Source: Campylobacteraceae bacterium (GTDB lineage: Bacteria; Campylobacterota; Campylobacteria; Campylobacterales; Sulfurovaceae). From it: 6,937 nucleotides of DNA. The notes beneath the pieces were generated by a model that did no database searches, had not been told where the DNA came from, and was given only the letters and a program-made list of their open reading frames with translations. A program made the translations under genes and the position numbers. Shown in pieces: positions 6,153 through 6,937 of this stretch. The first letter of the stretch is position 1. The number at the start of each line of letters is the position of its first letter. Where the stretch lies: contig JALSQJ010000242.1 of NCBI GenBank assembly GCA_026985495.1, forward strand, positions 1-6,937. Reading direction: 5' to 3'.

Positions 6153-6175
6153 AAAAAAACTACTCACATTGAGTA
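6153..6175 (-). terminator. Intrinsic terminator overlapping the stop codon of the 99-residue gene
   Basis: Read on the - strand, TACTCA and TGAGTA (6175-6170 and 6166-6161) form a 6-base-pair stem with a 3-base loop. After one G come seven T (6159-6153). The gene's TAG stop (6162-6160) starts inside the right arm. The stem is short, but the T-run is the best in the window. Confidence 0.6.
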
Positions 6176-6459
6176 ACAATCTGTCCTACTAAATCAATAA
6201 AGACTGTAGCTGTTCTATCATCAATGTCAGCATCTATAATAAGTCTCTTCTGCTCTCTCTCATACTCATCATCTAAATTACGCTCTTCTAACATTCTTTC
6301 TGCTACAGCTAATCGTCTAAAAACACGCTCAAGCTCTTGCTCTACAATATTTTGATTTGCTGTTTTAGCTATCTCAAAATAACTTGATTTTGGACTACGC
6401 CCCATAAAATCATCATAGATATCTCCGTATCCATCTTCATCTTCCATATAACTACTCAT
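6160..6459 (-). CDS. Conserved-looking small acidic helical protein, unknown function
   Basis: I do not recognise this 99-residue protein. It has no signal peptide or membrane segment. The first 20 residues are very acidic and tyrosine-rich (MEDEDGYGDIYDDF), probably flexible. Residues about 27-79 are strongly helical and highly charged (IVEQELERVFRRLAVAERM, then DDEYEREQKRL), compatible with a coiled coil or protein-interaction helix. The tail TATVFIDLVGQIVTQCE is more hydrophobic, with a single Cys98. The ATG at 6459 is supported by AAGGA (6470-6466) six bases upstream and by an extended -10 box further up. A real gene is indicated by the ribosome binding site, promoter and terminator together, rather than by homology. 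It is divergent from the gene starting at 6581. A regulator or adaptor role would be a guess. Confidence 0.7.
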   Translation of the reverse strand: MSSYMEDEDGYGDIYDDFMGRSPKSSYFEIAKTANQNIVEQELERVFRRLAVAERMLEERNLDDEYEREQKRLIIDADIDDRTATVFIDLVGQIVTQCE

Positions 6460-6489
6460 GTTAAATCCTTTAACTATTAAATTTTAAAT

Positions 6490-6498
6490 ATTATAACA
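6490..6498 (-). promoter_or_regulatory. Extended -10 promoter of the 99-residue gene
   Basis: On the - strand the bases read TGTTATAAT: TG, one base, then a perfect TATAAT. Transcription would begin near 6483, giving a leader of about 24 bases containing the AAGGA ribosome binding site. No -35 box is seen. Confidence 0.6.
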
Positions 6499-6565
6499 AA
6501 ACTACTACCTATAACTATTAATAGGAGTAAAAAACTCTGATTAAGCTAAGAATTTTATATTTTTT

Positions 6566-6574
6566 TGTTACACT
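6566..6574 (+). promoter_or_regulatory. Extended -10 candidate placed for a leaderless transcript
   Basis: TGTTACACT (TG, one base, TACACT at 6569-6574) follows a T-rich run. Only six bases separate it from the ATG at 6581, so transcription would start at or next to the start codon. No Shine-Dalgarno sequence lies before that ATG, which fits leaderless initiation, but TACACT is one mismatch from consensus. Confidence 0.4.
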
Positions 6575-6580
6575 ATTTCT

Positions 6581-6937
6581 ATGAAAAAATTAGAAAAAGA
6601 TAGACTAAAAACACTTTTAGAGATTATAGGAACAAACCCCTCTATAGAAATAGCACACTTTAGTAGTGGTGGAGAGGAGTTGATTGAGGCTTTACATGAT
6701 TATTGCTCTTCTAAAGGGTATCTATACCAAATAAATGCTGTAGATAAACTATTCTATCAAAATTTAAAAAAATGGTTTAAAGATGTATCTAAAACCACTT
6801 TAATAGATAACTTTCAACTAGAACGTAAATCCTATATGAAATATGCAAAACAGTATGATTATCTCTTTGTCTCAATAGAGATTGAAGATGATTTTCAAGA
6901 TGATTTTTTAAAAAGAGTTCATAAAATTATTTTGAAT
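6581..6937 (+). CDS. Unrecognised protein, first 119 residues (3' end outside window)
   Basis: The frame runs open from the ATG at 6581 to the window edge without a stop. It starts MKKLEKDRLKTLLEIIG, followed by an alternating helix/strand pattern: EIAHFSSGGEELIEALHDYC (24-42), YLYQINAVD (47-55), a Lys/aromatic-rich middle (KKWFKDVSK), then YDYLFVSIEIED (92-103) and a helix. The strand-Gly-Gly-helix start and the later acidic strand give a vague resemblance to a Rossmann-like, methyltransferase-like fold, but no intact cofactor motif is visible, so no function is assigned. It has no signal peptide. The ATG is the first possible start in this frame after an upstream stop at 6542-6544. No ribosome binding site precedes it, and a -10 box lies immediately upstream. 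Continuous coding over 119 codons and a well-formed protein pattern make a real gene likely. Confidence 0.75.
   Translation, partial: MKKLEKDRLKTLLEIIGTNPSIEIAHFSSGGEELIEALHDYCSSKGYLYQINAVDKLFYQNLKKWFKDVSKTTLIDNFQLERKSYMKYAKQYDYLFVSIEIEDDFQDDFLKRVHKIILN

Overview
The window is AT-rich chromosomal DNA from a bacterium that most resembles a Campylobacterota member (Sulfurimonas/Sulfurovum/Arcobacter-like). The grounds are the low GC content, several TGnTATAAT-type extended -10 promoters with no recognisable -35 box, short AAGGA-type ribosome binding sites, and the protein types. The genus is an inference and no rRNA is present to confirm it. All genes look native, with no insertion sequence, phage gene, tRNA, CRISPR array or replication origin.

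Layout. Bases 2-295 (+) are the end of a gene whose product finishes in a PD-(D/E)XK nuclease-like domain. It converges on a TerB/DUF533-type gene (303-779, -) that starts with TTG. A divergent AT-rich spacer leads to an exported protein with one DUF5011/Ig-like domain (962-1918, +). The metabolic core follows on the + strand: two tandem, diverged malate dehydrogenase genes (2187-3143 and 3250-4194) and a class II fumarase gene, fumC (4338-5732). On the - strand come a very small exported protein with two cysteines (5763-5960) and a 99-residue acidic/helical protein of unknown function (6160-6459). The window closes with the start of an unrecognised + strand gene (6581 to the edge).

How the genes work together. 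mdh, mdh and fumC encode two consecutive steps linking oxaloacetate, malate and fumarate, usable in the oxidative TCA cycle or, in autotrophic Campylobacterota, in the reductive cycle. Each gene has its own ribosome binding site, and the spacers carry hairpins and promoter-like boxes, so they look like neighbouring transcription units rather than one tight operon. The two malate dehydrogenases keep all catalytic residues but differ at the coenzyme-selecting position: Gly-Arg in the first, Asp-Ile in the second. This predicts that the first prefers NADP(H) and the second NAD(H).

Other points of interest are a foldable leader of about 125 bases ahead of the first mdh, repeated placement of 3' hairpins on or across stop codons, and a possible leaderless start for the last gene. 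I found no convincing new multi-gene system; the window is mainly ordinary core metabolism with a few testable details.
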